A stretch of 30,918 nucleotides of DNA. Origin: an uncultured Porphyromonadaceae bacterium. Its GTDB lineage: Bacteria > Bacteroidota > Bacteroidia > Bacteroidales > Muribaculaceae. The notes beneath the pieces were generated by a model, which was not told where the DNA came from, did no database searches, and worked only from the letters and a program-made list of their open reading frames with translations. A program made the position numbers and the translations under genes. This document shows, in pieces, positions 8,499 to 15,815 of the stretch (the first letter of the stretch is position 1; the number at the start of each line of letters is the position of its first letter). The stretch is from the NCBI GenBank assembly GCA_900540625.1, contig UQGP01000030.1, positions 1 through 30,918 of the forward strand, read 5' to 3'.

Positions 8499-8556
8499 TA
8501 TGCCAAAGTTAACAAAGTAACACCTTGTAAGCAGATACAAGAGGCTGTTTGGCATA
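8499..8556. repeat. Nested inverted repeat
   Basis: Outer arms TATGCCAA (8499-8506) and TTGGCATA (8549-8556) enclose inner arms CTTGTA (8524-8529) and TACAAG (8536-8541) with a 6-nt loop. All arms are perfect complements. It lies 12 nt after the tRNA-Ala terminator tract. Function unknown; possibilities are a protein-binding site, an RNA structure or a recombination-related site. Confidence 0.55.
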
Positions 8557-8687
8557 TAAGCCCAACTTTTCATCTCCGAGACGGATTTATTCAAACACTT
8601 TTCGTAATAATGCATTTGCCCGTGGACTCTACGCTCAGGTTCGTTTAACCTACACACTGAAAAATAGTCCCGGTTAAATTTTTTTCG

Positions 8688-8695
8688 TAAATTTG
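8688..8695 (+). promoter_or_regulatory. Possible -7 promoter box (TAAATTTG) for the AlbA_2 gene
   Basis: The box matches TAnnTTTG and is followed by CAC, as in other boxes here. No TTG is evident at the expected distance upstream. The leader to the start at 8884 would be about 180 nt, unusually long for this window. Confidence 0.4.
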
Positions 8696-8883
8696 CACTA
8701 GTTTATATCTCATTTTTATCAAGGACTTAGGCGCCGCGTTGGGCATCGATTGAAGTCAGAGCGTTGCTGATATTGACAAGCGACTAATAAGAGAGATGCG
8801 GCTTGTTGATTAACGATATTATAATTATCGAAAAGATGCTTAGGTCTATGACGTAAGACTATATACACAAATTTATTAGAGAA

Positions 8884-10539
8884 ATGACGGAGAATTCTTT
8901 GTATGACAAAAAGTCGTTACTGACGATTGCTTCCAAGAAGATTGACTGGAAGGAAATCGTCAAAGACGTTGTGGCCTTTAGTAATGCCGAAGGGGGGATT
9001 TTAGAGTTTGGTATTGAGGATGGCATGGAGACTCCTGATTGTCTCCAAAGAATCCAGGATTCGTTGATGACAATGTTAGTAAACAATATTAACGGGAAAA
9101 CTAACGGAGTCCAAATATCCGCCGAAAAGAAGAAATATGATAACGGAGGAGAAACAATACTTCTCTTTATTCGTCGCTCGGTCGTCATGGCCACTACAAG
9201 TGACGGCAAAGTTTTTATGAGAAATGGAGATAATTCTGAACCTATAACCGGAGAAGACTTACATAGGCTTTCAGAAGAAAAAGGATGTTATAGCTGGGAA
9301 TTGCGTGTCTCAAATTATGCACTTTCAGACTGCGACACAAAAAGACTGACTTATATCCTGCACTCGCTCAGAACGTCTAATCGTGTTTCCGATTTTGTCA
9401 AGGAAAAAACAGATACGGAATTGCTCAGGTATTTTGGCTTATTGGCTGAGAATAAAGACTTAATGACATATCTTGGAGTGTCTTTTTTAGGTTCGCAATT
9501 ACAAAGGCAAAGAATCTCCAATGCACCTACTCTCCAATGTATTAAATTTGATGAATACGGCGAGAAAATTAATAAATGGACATGGGATGATTTTGTCTAT
9601 GGCCCGGATGAAATCATTGAAAAAGTTTGGGAAAGCATACCGGATTGGAATGAAAGCCAAGAAGTTAGTGACGGATTATTCCGTAAGAATGTTATGGCTT
9701 ATGATAAGGATGTCGTGCGTGAGCTAATATGTAACGCCGAAATCCATCGTTCCTACGCCATAACCGGCGATATATTTATCAATATCCATCCGGACTATTT
9801 CGAGATTATCAACCCCGGACGTCTTCCTTATGGAGTGACGCCTAACAATATCCTCCATAAGTCCAAAAAGAGAAATCCGAATTTTGCTGCCTTAATGCGG
9901 GCACTCAAGTATGTAGAAATTGAGGGCTCGGGCTACGATAAGATGTATGAGATACTTTTGCAACAAGGCAAAAATGTACCCATTGTTTACGAGGGCAATG
10001 ATTTTGTCTCAGTGAAGGTGTGCCGTCGCATACAGAGTAGCAAAGTTCTTGAACTGATGGATTTCGCAGACAGGAATTATCAACTCAGGCAAAAACAGAA
10101 AATATGTCTTGGATTGATTGCCATGCATGAATCTGTTACAGCAAGAGAACTGGAGAAGCTCTTGGAATTGAATAACTCCGATGAATTACGCCCTTGGCTA
10201 CAGCATTTAATCAGGCAGGGCCTTGTTATAAGCTGCAATGTCAGAAGCCGAGGATTGGAGTATCGTGTAAACTCAACCCTTCTTCAAAAATCAGAATTTA
10301 GAGGCAAAACGTCTCTAAAGAGAATTGAGGACTATAGGCTCAAAGAATTAATTATAGAGGATCTTAAACTCTATAAAGAAGCTCGGATTGGAGATATTCA
10401 AGAGCGCATTGGGTCAGAGATCAGTGAGAAACGTGTTAAAGCTCAGATCTTAGGTTTGGAAGAGGATGGAATAATAGGAAGACGCGGTTCAAATCGTTGG
10501 ACAACGTATTATCTTATCTCTACCCACAAAACACAATAA
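8884..10539 (+). CDS. AlbA_2 (Schlafen-type)/HATPase_c_4 regulator-like protein
   Basis: A 551-residue protein of the COG2865 type, annotated variously as ATP-binding or transcriptional regulator-like. Residues ~10-125 form an AlbA_2 domain: DVVAFSNAEGG at 28-38 leads into the EFGIEDG strand. Residues ~277-360 fit an HATPase_c_4 segment with ELICNAEIHRSY, INPGRLPYG and a GSGYDKMYEIL helix. The remainder (~400-450 and ~470-545) looks like one or two winged-helix units with alternating short helices, such as VTARELEKLLEL. The domains suggest nucleic-acid binding coupled to an ATP-binding fold, but the biological role is unknown; such genes often sit in variable genome regions. Codon use is markedly AT-richer (AAA, ATT, TTA common) than in the flanking genes, suggesting horizontal acquisition. 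No integrase or transposase is adjacent. Confidence 0.82.
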   Translation: MTENSLYDKKSLLTIASKKIDWKEIVKDVVAFSNAEGGILEFGIEDGMETPDCLQRIQDSLMTMLVNNINGKTNGVQISAEKKKYDNGGETILLFIRRSVVMATTSDGKVFMRNGDNSEPITGEDLHRLSEEKGCYSWELRVSNYALSDCDTKRLTYILHSLRTSNRVSDFVKEKTDTELLRYFGLLAENKDLMTYLGVSFLGSQLQRQRISNAPTLQCIKFDEYGEKINKWTWDDFVYGPDEIIEKVWESIPDWNESQEVSDGLFRKNVMAYDKDVVRELICNAEIHRSYAITGDIFINIHPDYFEIINPGRLPYGVTPNNILHKSKKRNPNFAALMRALKYVEIEGSGYDKMYEILLQQGKNVPIVYEGNDFVSVKVCRRIQSSKVLELMDFADRNYQLRQKQKICLGLIAMHESVTARELEKLLELNNSDELRPWLQHLIRQGLVISCNVRSRGLEYRVNSTLLQKSEFRGKTSLKRIEDYRLKELIIEDLKLYKEARIGDIQERIGSEISEKRVKAQILGLEEDGIIGRRGSNRWTTYYLISTHKTQ

Positions 10540-10863
10540 TGATAGAGAAAAAATTAGAGAGATAATACTAATACGGTTATATTCAATAATATATCTCACA
10601 CCTCAATTGAAGATTTGAGACGAGAGAAAGTGTTAGAGGATGTTAATATTGGCGTTTGTCTTGTTTTGCAGATGGCTCGAGGCGTTAAGGCCGGCGGGTT
10701 GGAATCGGCATGGTGCATCTTGATGCAGCGTATGGCCGGACGCTATCATCTAACAGGTCGAGGTGGAATGAATGCAATATTTGCGCGGGCGAAGAATTTT
10801 GTTTACTTTTGCGAGTACAAAGAAAGTATAAAGACACTGCACACCTAACAACACCATACGGAT
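10540..10863. other. Intergenic region between the AlbA_2 gene and pyrH
   Basis: The first ~130 nt remain AT-rich, then composition changes sharply near 10670 to the GC-rich style of the chromosome. A weak CTCAA/TTGAG hairpin lies at 10602-10619 and the pyrH promoter is at 10780-10811. An open frame at 10615-10848 shows no recognisable domain and spans the composition break and the promoter, so it is not called a gene. Confidence 0.6.
10780..10811 (+). promoter_or_regulatory. Promoter of pyrH-frr (TTTG-N20-TACTTTTG)
   Basis: A TTTG (10780-10783) and a TACTTTTG (10804-10811) are spaced by 20 nt, an exact fit to the Bacteroidetes housekeeping promoter. Transcription should start near 10817, giving a leader of about 45 nt to the pyrH ATG. 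Confidence 0.8.
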
Positions 10864-11577
10864 ATGCAATCCAAATACCACAGGATACTTTTGAAGCTTA
10901 GCGGCGAAAGCCTCGCCGGCTCGGCCGGTACAGGCATCGACACCAATGTCCTCCAGAGTTACGTCCATCAGATTAAGGCCGTAGCTGACAGCGGCGTACA
11001 AGTGGCCATAGTCATAGGGGGAGGCAACATCTTCCGCGGATTGTCCGGGGCTACGCGTGGCTTTGACCGCGTCACCGGCGATCAGATGGGTATGCTGGCT
11101 ACGGTCATCAATTCGCTGGCATTGCGCAGCGCTCTCGAGAGCATAGGCTGCCCGGCACGCGTATTCACCGCCACCAATATGTACCCCGTGGGGACATATT
11201 ACAGCAGTCGCGCCGCCATCGAAGCGCTCAATCGCGGTAAGGTGGCCATCCTTGCCGGAGGCACCGGAAATCCCTTCTTCACCACCGATACGGGTGCGGC
11301 TTTGCGCGCTGTCGAAATTGCCGCCGACGTGATGCTCAAGGGTACGCGTGTGGACGGCGTATACACCGCCGACCCCGAAAAGGATTCTACGGCCACACGT
11401 TTCGACCGCATCACTTACGATGAGGTTTACACTCGCGGCCTGCGCGTGATGGACCTTACGGCTACTGCCATGTGCAAGGAAAACCGTATGCCGATTATTG
11501 TATTCAATATGGACGTCCCGGGCAACCTGGCTCTCGCCGTGGAAGGCGATACGGCTGTGGGTACGCTCGTATATTGA
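10864..11577 (+). CDS. pyrH: UMP kinase
   Basis: Phosphorylates UMP to UDP with ATP in pyrimidine nucleotide synthesis; bacterial enzymes are cytoplasmic hexamers of the amino acid kinase fold. Length (237 residues) is exactly typical. Recognisable segments are the N-terminal RILLKLSGESLAG, the glycine-rich VAIVIGGGNIFRG, DQMGMLATVINSLAL, the nucleotide-binding GGTGNPFFTTDTGAALRA, and DGVYTADPEKD near the C-terminal third. It lies 56 nt before frr; pyrH-frr is a conserved bacterial gene pair. A clear promoter precedes it. Confidence 0.97.
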   Translation: MQSKYHRILLKLSGESLAGSAGTGIDTNVLQSYVHQIKAVADSGVQVAIVIGGGNIFRGLSGATRGFDRVTGDQMGMLATVINSLALRSALESIGCPARVFTATNMYPVGTYYSSRAAIEALNRGKVAILAGGTGNPFFTTDTGAALRAVEIAADVMLKGTRVDGVYTADPEKDSTATRFDRITYDEVYTRGLRVMDLTATAMCKENRMPIIVFNMDVPGNLALAVEGDTAVGTLVY

Positions 11578-11633
11578 TCGTATTAATCGCGACGACATTC
11601 AACCGATACACAAACCACCAAAAACATACAACA

Positions 11634-12194
11634 ATGACAGACCCTAAGACATACCTCACCCCGGCTTCCGAGAAGATGGAACTGTCGGTGGCTTATCTCG
11701 AAGAAACCCTGGCACGCATCCGCGCCGGACGTGCCAACCCCAAGATTCTCGAAGGCATCCGTGTAGACTACTACGGAAGTGCCGTACCCCTGAGCAACGT
11801 CTCCAATATCACCACTCCCGATGCTCGCACTATCGCCATTACACCCTGGGAGAAAAATATGTTCAAAGAAATCGAGCGTGCCATCATCAACAGCGACCTC
11901 GGCATCATGCCCGAAAACAACGGCGAGGTGATACGCATCTGCATCCCGCCGCTGACCGAAGAGCGTCGTAAACAGCTTGTCAAGCAGTGCAAAGGCGAAG
12001 TCGAGCAAGCCAAGGTAAGCGTACGTAACGCCCGCCGCGATGCTATCGAAGGCCTCAAAAAGGCCGTCAAACAAGGCATGCCCGAGGATGTCGAGAAAGA
12101 CGCCGAGACAGAAGCTCAGAAAATCCACGACCGCTTTATGAAAAAGATTGACGAAATCTTTGCGGCCAAAGAAAAAGAAATTCTCACCGTCTGA
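11634..12194 (+). CDS. frr: Ribosome recycling factor
   Basis: 186 residues, the usual length. With EF-G it splits post-termination ribosomes and frees mRNA and tRNA. Family signatures are present: the RAGRANP-type segment early in helix 1 (residues ~27-37), the domain II beta-strands including DARTIAITPWE, IPPLTEERRKQLVK, and the long C-terminal helix pair ending near KKIDEIFAAKEKEI. The frame is open back to 11472 inside pyrH, but the ATG at 11634 gives the canonical N-terminus. The gene is followed by a strong terminator. Confidence 0.97.
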   Translation: MTDPKTYLTPASEKMELSVAYLEETLARIRAGRANPKILEGIRVDYYGSAVPLSNVSNITTPDARTIAITPWEKNMFKEIERAIINSDLGIMPENNGEVIRICIPPLTEERRKQLVKQCKGEVEQAKVSVRNARRDAIEGLKKAVKQGMPEDVEKDAETEAQKIHDRFMKKIDEIFAAKEKEILTV

Positions 12195-12247
12195 CGCACG
12201 TGTGAACACTCTTAAAGGGTTGGAATAATTCAAAAGCGACAACCCTT

Positions 12248-12289
12248 GCGGGGCAGAGGGCACCGAAGCCCCTGCCCCGCTTTTTTTTT
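12248..12289 (+). terminator. Rho-independent terminator of pyrH-frr
   Basis: A GC-rich stem pairs GCGGGGCAG (12248-12256) plus GGGC with GCCC and CTGCCCCGC, followed by a run of nine T. It starts 54 nt after the frr stop codon. One of the clearest terminators in the window. Confidence 0.93.
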
Positions 12290-12305
12290 CAAGGGCAAGT
12301 ATGAT

Positions 12306-12354
12306 GGGAATAATGGGAGCAATGCCATAGCTCTCATTTTCCCATAGCTCCCAT
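12306..12354. repeat. Intergenic repeat, copy 1, with alternative hairpins
   Basis: The segment GGGAATAATGGGAGC (12306-12320) can pair with GCTCTCATTTTCCC (12330-12343, imperfect). Alternatively its inner ATGGGAGC (12313-12320) pairs perfectly with GCTCCCAT (12347-12354). The core 12308-12331 resembles 15749-15774 near argS (22 of 26 aligned columns by eye), suggesting a small intergenic repeat family. Confidence 0.55.
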
Positions 12355-12399
12355 GTCACTCTCACCCACCCTCGCCTCCGGTTTCCCCACCACCGACGT

Positions 12400-13425
12400 A
12401 TGCAACAGCAAGCAATATACAGTTTTGGAGGATTACGCTTCGTATTCGTGGCGCTGGTCTTTATGTCGCACTTCGAATGGAGCGGTATCGGCGCCTTTGA
12501 CTTTGGCGGCGACTGTGGCGTCGCATTCTTTTTTGCGCTCAGCGGATACGGGCTTATGAGCGGCTATGGGGCGCGTGCGGCGTCCGGCTCGCTGAACCTT
12601 GCACGATTTATGCGGCGACGCTTGTGGCGCATCTATCCCATGCATTTGGTGGCGCTTGCCGTGGCTTTTGTGACCATGCCGTGGGCTTTTGCCGACACAA
12701 CGGCTGATATTCTATCGGCGTTGCTGCTCCAAAGCTGGAATTCGGAGGCCTATTTTGCGACCAACGGGCCGGCGTGGTTTCTGTCGACTCTTGTGTTTCT
12801 GTACTTCTTGTTTCCGTGGTTGGCACGCCGCGTGGCGACCATGCGTTTGCATACTCTTGCGGCCACGGTCGCGGTCGGCTTTGCGCTTATGGTTGCGGCA
12901 TACGTTGTGACCGCTGCTGCCGGGGCGGACAAGGATGCCGCCACGCGGTGGCTGTATATCTTCCCTCCGGCGCGCGTGTGGGACTTTTTCTTGGGGATGG
13001 TTATATTTCGCTTCTGCGGCGTCTTTCGGGCGAGGATGGGGAATTTGTCATCCGGTGCCATCTTTGCGCTGCAGGCGGCTTCTATGGCGCTCGTGGCGGC
13101 ATTGGCGCCTGTGTATGCCTGCGTCGGTTTGCCTTGGCAGCTCGGCGCCATCTTTTGGTTGCCGATCGCTGTCGTTATTTGTGTCTTTGCGCTCACCGAT
13201 GGCAAGGCTTTGGCAGGGGTGCGCGCGATGGCTTCGCGACCCCTATCCTATTTGGGTAGCATTTCCATGGAAATTTTTCTGCTGCATGTCCCGGTTATCG
13301 CCGGTATGCATCGTCTTGCGCCGCACCTGTCTTTCGAATTGTCCTATGGCGCTGCACTTGTGGCTGCGGCGGCAATCACGCTGGCAATAAGCGCGGCGGT
13401 GCACCGCATGCGTCAATGGTTCTGA
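12400..13425 (+). CDS. Acyltransferase-3 family membrane protein (OafA/YrhL-like)
   Basis: 341 residues, mostly about ten hydrophobic segments, matching the acyltransferase-3 family that O-acetylates or otherwise acylates glycans, lipids or peptides at the inner membrane. The family's N-terminal R-x10-H motif is visible as R13...H24 within helix 1. It is followed by a GGDCGVAFFFALSGY segment, a cytoplasmic RRRLWRIYPMHL pattern and a conserved FLSTLVFLYFLFPW helix. It lacks the long soluble C-terminal SGNH domain of some relatives. The 3' end overlaps the convergent MATE gene by 13 nt. The acceptor substrate is unknown; an envelope glycan is a reasonable guess. The ATG at 12400 directly precedes the first helix. 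Confidence 0.88.
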   Translation: MQQQAIYSFGGLRFVFVALVFMSHFEWSGIGAFDFGGDCGVAFFFALSGYGLMSGYGARAASGSLNLARFMRRRLWRIYPMHLVALAVAFVTMPWAFADTTADILSALLLQSWNSEAYFATNGPAWFLSTLVFLYFLFPWLARRVATMRLHTLAATVAVGFALMVAAYVVTAAAGADKDAATRWLYIFPPARVWDFFLGMVIFRFCGVFRARMGNLSSGAIFALQAASMALVAALAPVYACVGLPWQLGAIFWLPIAVVICVFALTDGKALAGVRAMASRPLSYLGSISMEIFLLHVPVIAGMHRLAPHLSFELSYGAALVAAAAITLAISAAVHRMRQWF

Positions 13426-14774
13426 GAGCGCTTGGAACTTCGATTTCCGGTAGCCCTCACAAAATAAGCCAGAAACAGTACACCGGCCGAAAACAGGCTG
13501 ATAGAGAAGCTGAGGATGATGCCCCAAAGTCCGAGGCCGGCGGTGAAGGCCAGCAGATATGTCGAAGGCAGTCCGAGGACAAGGTAGCAGAAAAAGGCTA
13601 TCCACAGCATGGGCATAACGTGTCCGGTGCCGCGCAGGGCATTGGCGAAGGTGATTTGTGTGGCGTCTCCGAGCTGATACAGCAGCAGCGGCAGTATGAG
13701 CATACCTGCGGCGGTGACTACGGCGGGGTCGTTGCTGAAGGCGCCCATAATATCCTTGCCCCATAGAGCAAATACTATGGAGGACAGAGCCATAAGTATC
13801 AGCATTATGCGGTATCCGGCCGAGGCTATGCGTCGCATGTGTGCGTTGGCTTCGGCGCCGATGCCGGAGGCTACGGCGACTTTGGCGGCTATGGCTGCTC
13901 CGAGCGAGTAATAGATGCAGAAGCCGAGGGTGCCCACTATCACTATAATCTGGAAAGCAGCGAGATCTACGGCGCCAAGCCATCCGGCCATCACTGCCGC
14001 GCCCGAGAAGGCGCTTGTCTCCAAAGACATTTGTATGGATACCGGGAAGGACGTGCGCCATACCATAGAGCGGCGCGGTTCTTCGTAAGGGCCGCCTATG
14101 CGGCGAAATCCGCGCGCGTAAGCCTCGTTGCGTCGCCGCATGAAGAATATCGCCAGAATGGCTACGGGGGCCGTCACACGCGCCGCAAGCGTGCTCAGAC
14201 CGGCACCCGTAAGTCCGAGTTCGGGCATTCCCCAGTTACCGTAGATCAAGGCGTAGTTGCCCAAGACGTTCATGCCGTTGGTTGCCAGAATTATCCACAT
14301 GGGCATCTTCGAATTGCCTACGGCGTAACTCCATTGCGCAAAGACGTTGAATACCGTGATGGGTAGCAGTCCGGCAAGGCTTATCAGGAAGTACGGGCGT
14401 ATGAGCGGCAGTAGTTCTTCGGGCTGGCCCAGCAGACCGATGTTGAAGTATAGCGCCGTCATCAGGGCCATGACGATGATGCAGTACAGGACGTTGATGC
14501 GCAGGCCCACGCGCAGGCTTGCGCCGATGTCTCCGGTGCGTCCGGCGCCGAAGAGCCGACCTACGAGCGGAGTGATGCCGTACGTAAAGCCTATACAAGC
14601 CAATATGGCAACGTTGAACACATTATTGACAAATGATGCCGAGGCCAGTGCGGCCGTTGAGTAGTGTCCGACCATGATATTGTCGGCAAAACCTACGGCA
14701 ATCATACCCAGTTGTCCCACAAGTATGGGGCCGCCGAGTTGTAGCAGTTCTTTGTATATATTCTTTGAAGCCAT
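13413..14774 (-). CDS. MATE family efflux transporter
   Basis: 453 residues with about twelve hydrophobic segments in two similar halves, typical of MATE Na+- or H+-coupled exporters of cationic drugs and metabolites. The N-terminal LGGPILVGQLGMIAVGFADNIMVG motif region (residues ~13-36, with the DNIMVG turn) is characteristic, and the second half begins near the GPYEEPRRSMVW loop at ~226. A basic tail ends the protein. The last 13 nt overlap the end of the oppositely oriented acyltransferase gene. The transported substrate cannot be inferred. No promoter box was recognised in the 5' gap. Confidence 0.92.
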   Translation of the reverse strand: MASKNIYKELLQLGGPILVGQLGMIAVGFADNIMVGHYSTAALASASFVNNVFNVAILACIGFTYGITPLVGRLFGAGRTGDIGASLRVGLRINVLYCIIVMALMTALYFNIGLLGQPEELLPLIRPYFLISLAGLLPITVFNVFAQWSYAVGNSKMPMWIILATNGMNVLGNYALIYGNWGMPELGLTGAGLSTLAARVTAPVAILAIFFMRRRNEAYARGFRRIGGPYEEPRRSMVWRTSFPVSIQMSLETSAFSGAAVMAGWLGAVDLAAFQIIVIVGTLGFCIYYSLGAAIAAKVAVASGIGAEANAHMRRIASAGYRIMLILMALSSIVFALWGKDIMGAFSNDPAVVTAAGMLILPLLLYQLGDATQITFANALRGTGHVMPMLWIAFFCYLVLGLPSTYLLAFTAGLGLWGIILSFSISLFSAGVLFLAYFVRATGNRSSKRSQNH

Positions 14775-14889
14775 TGCTGTAATCGGGGTGAGTGTAGGCG
14801 CACAACCATAGTGCGACGCCTTGGATGGTGTCGGGTGTCGCGGCGGCCGCTGTGTCGTGGCGTCGGATTGCGACGATATATCCGAAAAA

Positions 14890-14929
14890 AAAACGCCATT
14901 AGGAAGTCGTAACCCCTAATGGCGTTTAT
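14890..14929 (-). terminator. Rho-independent terminator of the Bax inhibitor-1 family gene
   Basis: On the minus strand a stem formed by AAACGCCATTAGG and CCTAATGGCGTTT encloses a short loop and is followed by a run of about nine T (the A-run at 14885-14893 on the plus strand). It lies 15-20 nt downstream of the stop codon. Confidence 0.9.
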
Positions 14930-14944
14930 GAGGGTTGTCAGTTA

Positions 14945-15667
14945 TCAGTTGCGGTCGCCGAAGATGCGCAGCAGGTACAGGAACATATTGATGAAGTCCA
15001 GGTAGAGGCTCAGAGCGCCGAGGGTGGCCAGACGGCCTACCGAGGTCGACGGAGCTTCTTGTGCCATGCGCTTGATTTGCTGGGTGTCCCATGCGGTAAG
15101 ACCTACAAAGATGAGGACGCCGCCGAAGGTGATGGCCCATTCAAGACCGGAGCTGTGTAAGAAGATGTTGACGATGCTGGCAATGATAAGACCGATCAGA
15201 GCCATAAACAGGAACGAGCCTATACGGCTGAGGTCCTTGCTGGTGAAGTAGCCGTAGACACTCATGGCGCCGAAGGTGCCGGCGGTGATGAAGAATGTCT
15301 TGGCGATGGAGACGCCGGTGTATACAAGGAATATCGGGGCAAGCATCATACCGTTGACTACGGCAAAGAGGAAGAACAGGACGGTGGCTGTGGCCGAGCT
15401 GAGTTTATTGATGCCGGCGCTGATGCCGATGACGAGAGCAAGTTCGGCGATGACAAGGCCCCACATGGCCCATGAATTCTGGGCGATGAAGAGCATATAA
15501 CCGAGCGAGTTGGCGCAGAACAGTGACACGAAGGCCGTGACAACGAGTGCCAGGGTCATGCGGACGTAGACTTGTTTCATCACCGAGGATACGGAGGCTG
15601 TGTACACAGTGCTCTGGGCCTGTGCTCCGTAGGTGTTACCGTTGAATTGGGGAGGGTAGTTGTTCAT
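14945..15667 (-). CDS. Bax inhibitor-1/YccA family membrane protein
   Basis: 240 residues with a ~40-residue polar N-terminus followed by seven hydrophobic segments, the normal architecture of the BI-1 (UPF0005) family. Bacterial homologues include E. coli YccA, which interacts with FtsH, and calcium-leak proteins such as BsYetJ. The C-terminal half carries the family-typical LTAWDTQQIKRMAQ segment (residues ~194-207), where a conserved aspartate lies, and a final hydrophobic helix LGALSLYLDFINMFLYLLRI containing another aspartate (D229). The upstream region (15668-15769) is GC-poor with no clear promoter box. It ends at a strong terminator. The role here is unknown; a stress- or membrane-homeostasis function is inferred from the family. 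Confidence 0.92.
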   Translation of the reverse strand: MNNYPPQFNGNTYGAQAQSTVYTASVSSVMKQVYVRMTLALVVTAFVSLFCANSLGYMLFIAQNSWAMWGLVIAELALVIGISAGINKLSSATATVLFFLFAVVNGMMLAPIFLVYTGVSIAKTFFITAGTFGAMSVYGYFTSKDLSRIGSFLFMALIGLIIASIVNIFLHSSGLEWAITFGGVLIFVGLTAWDTQQIKRMAQEAPSTSVGRLATLGALSLYLDFINMFLYLLRIFGDRN

Positions 15668-15748
15668 TGTTTTTTATTTTTGTGTTAGGAGATTGGATTT
15701 TGCTGTATTGGTGGGGAGGGAGGATTGTGGATATAATGGGATCTATAA

Positions 15749-15774
15749 GAATAATGAGAGCGATGGCCTATAGC
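15749..15774. repeat. Intergenic repeat, copy 2
   Basis: Similar to 12308-12331 (GAATAATGrGAGCrATG core, then CC and ATAGC). It runs directly into the 18-bp palindrome downstream of argS. Both copies lie between genes. Confidence 0.45.
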
Positions 15775-15812
15775 GGCCTATAATAGCTATTCCGGCTATT
15801 ATAGGCCGCTAT
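15770..15812 (-). repeat. Perfect 18-bp inverted repeat after argS
   Basis: The arms 15770-15787 (ATAGCGGCCTATAATAGC) and 15795-15812 are exact reverse complements with a 7-nt loop, 3 nt beyond the argS stop. The position suits a transcript 3'-end hairpin. However, no T-tract follows on the minus strand (AGGCCATCGC is next), so intrinsic termination is doubtful. It may protect the argS mRNA end or be part of a mobile palindromic repeat. Confidence 0.75.
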
Positions 15813-15815
15813 GCT

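Larger units (their letters stand above)
8491..8883. other. AT-rich intergenic region before the AlbA_2 gene
   Basis: 393 nt without a credible gene. It holds a nested inverted repeat at 8499-8556 and a TAAATTTG box at 8688-8695, about 190 nt before the start of the AlbA_2 gene. The rest shows no recognisable coding or RNA structure. The base composition change from the GC-rich left side begins here. Confidence 0.6.

Noticed and set aside
8372..10670. Classical tRNA-integrated mobile element with direct repeats
   Set aside because: No second copy of the tRNA-Ala 3' end was found to the right, and no integrase or transposase is present, so only an acquired segment of unknown mechanism is proposed.
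10615..10848. Possible 77-residue gene upstream of pyrH
   Set aside because: The frame crosses the composition break and the pyrH promoter and lacks homology-like features, so it is more likely non-coding.
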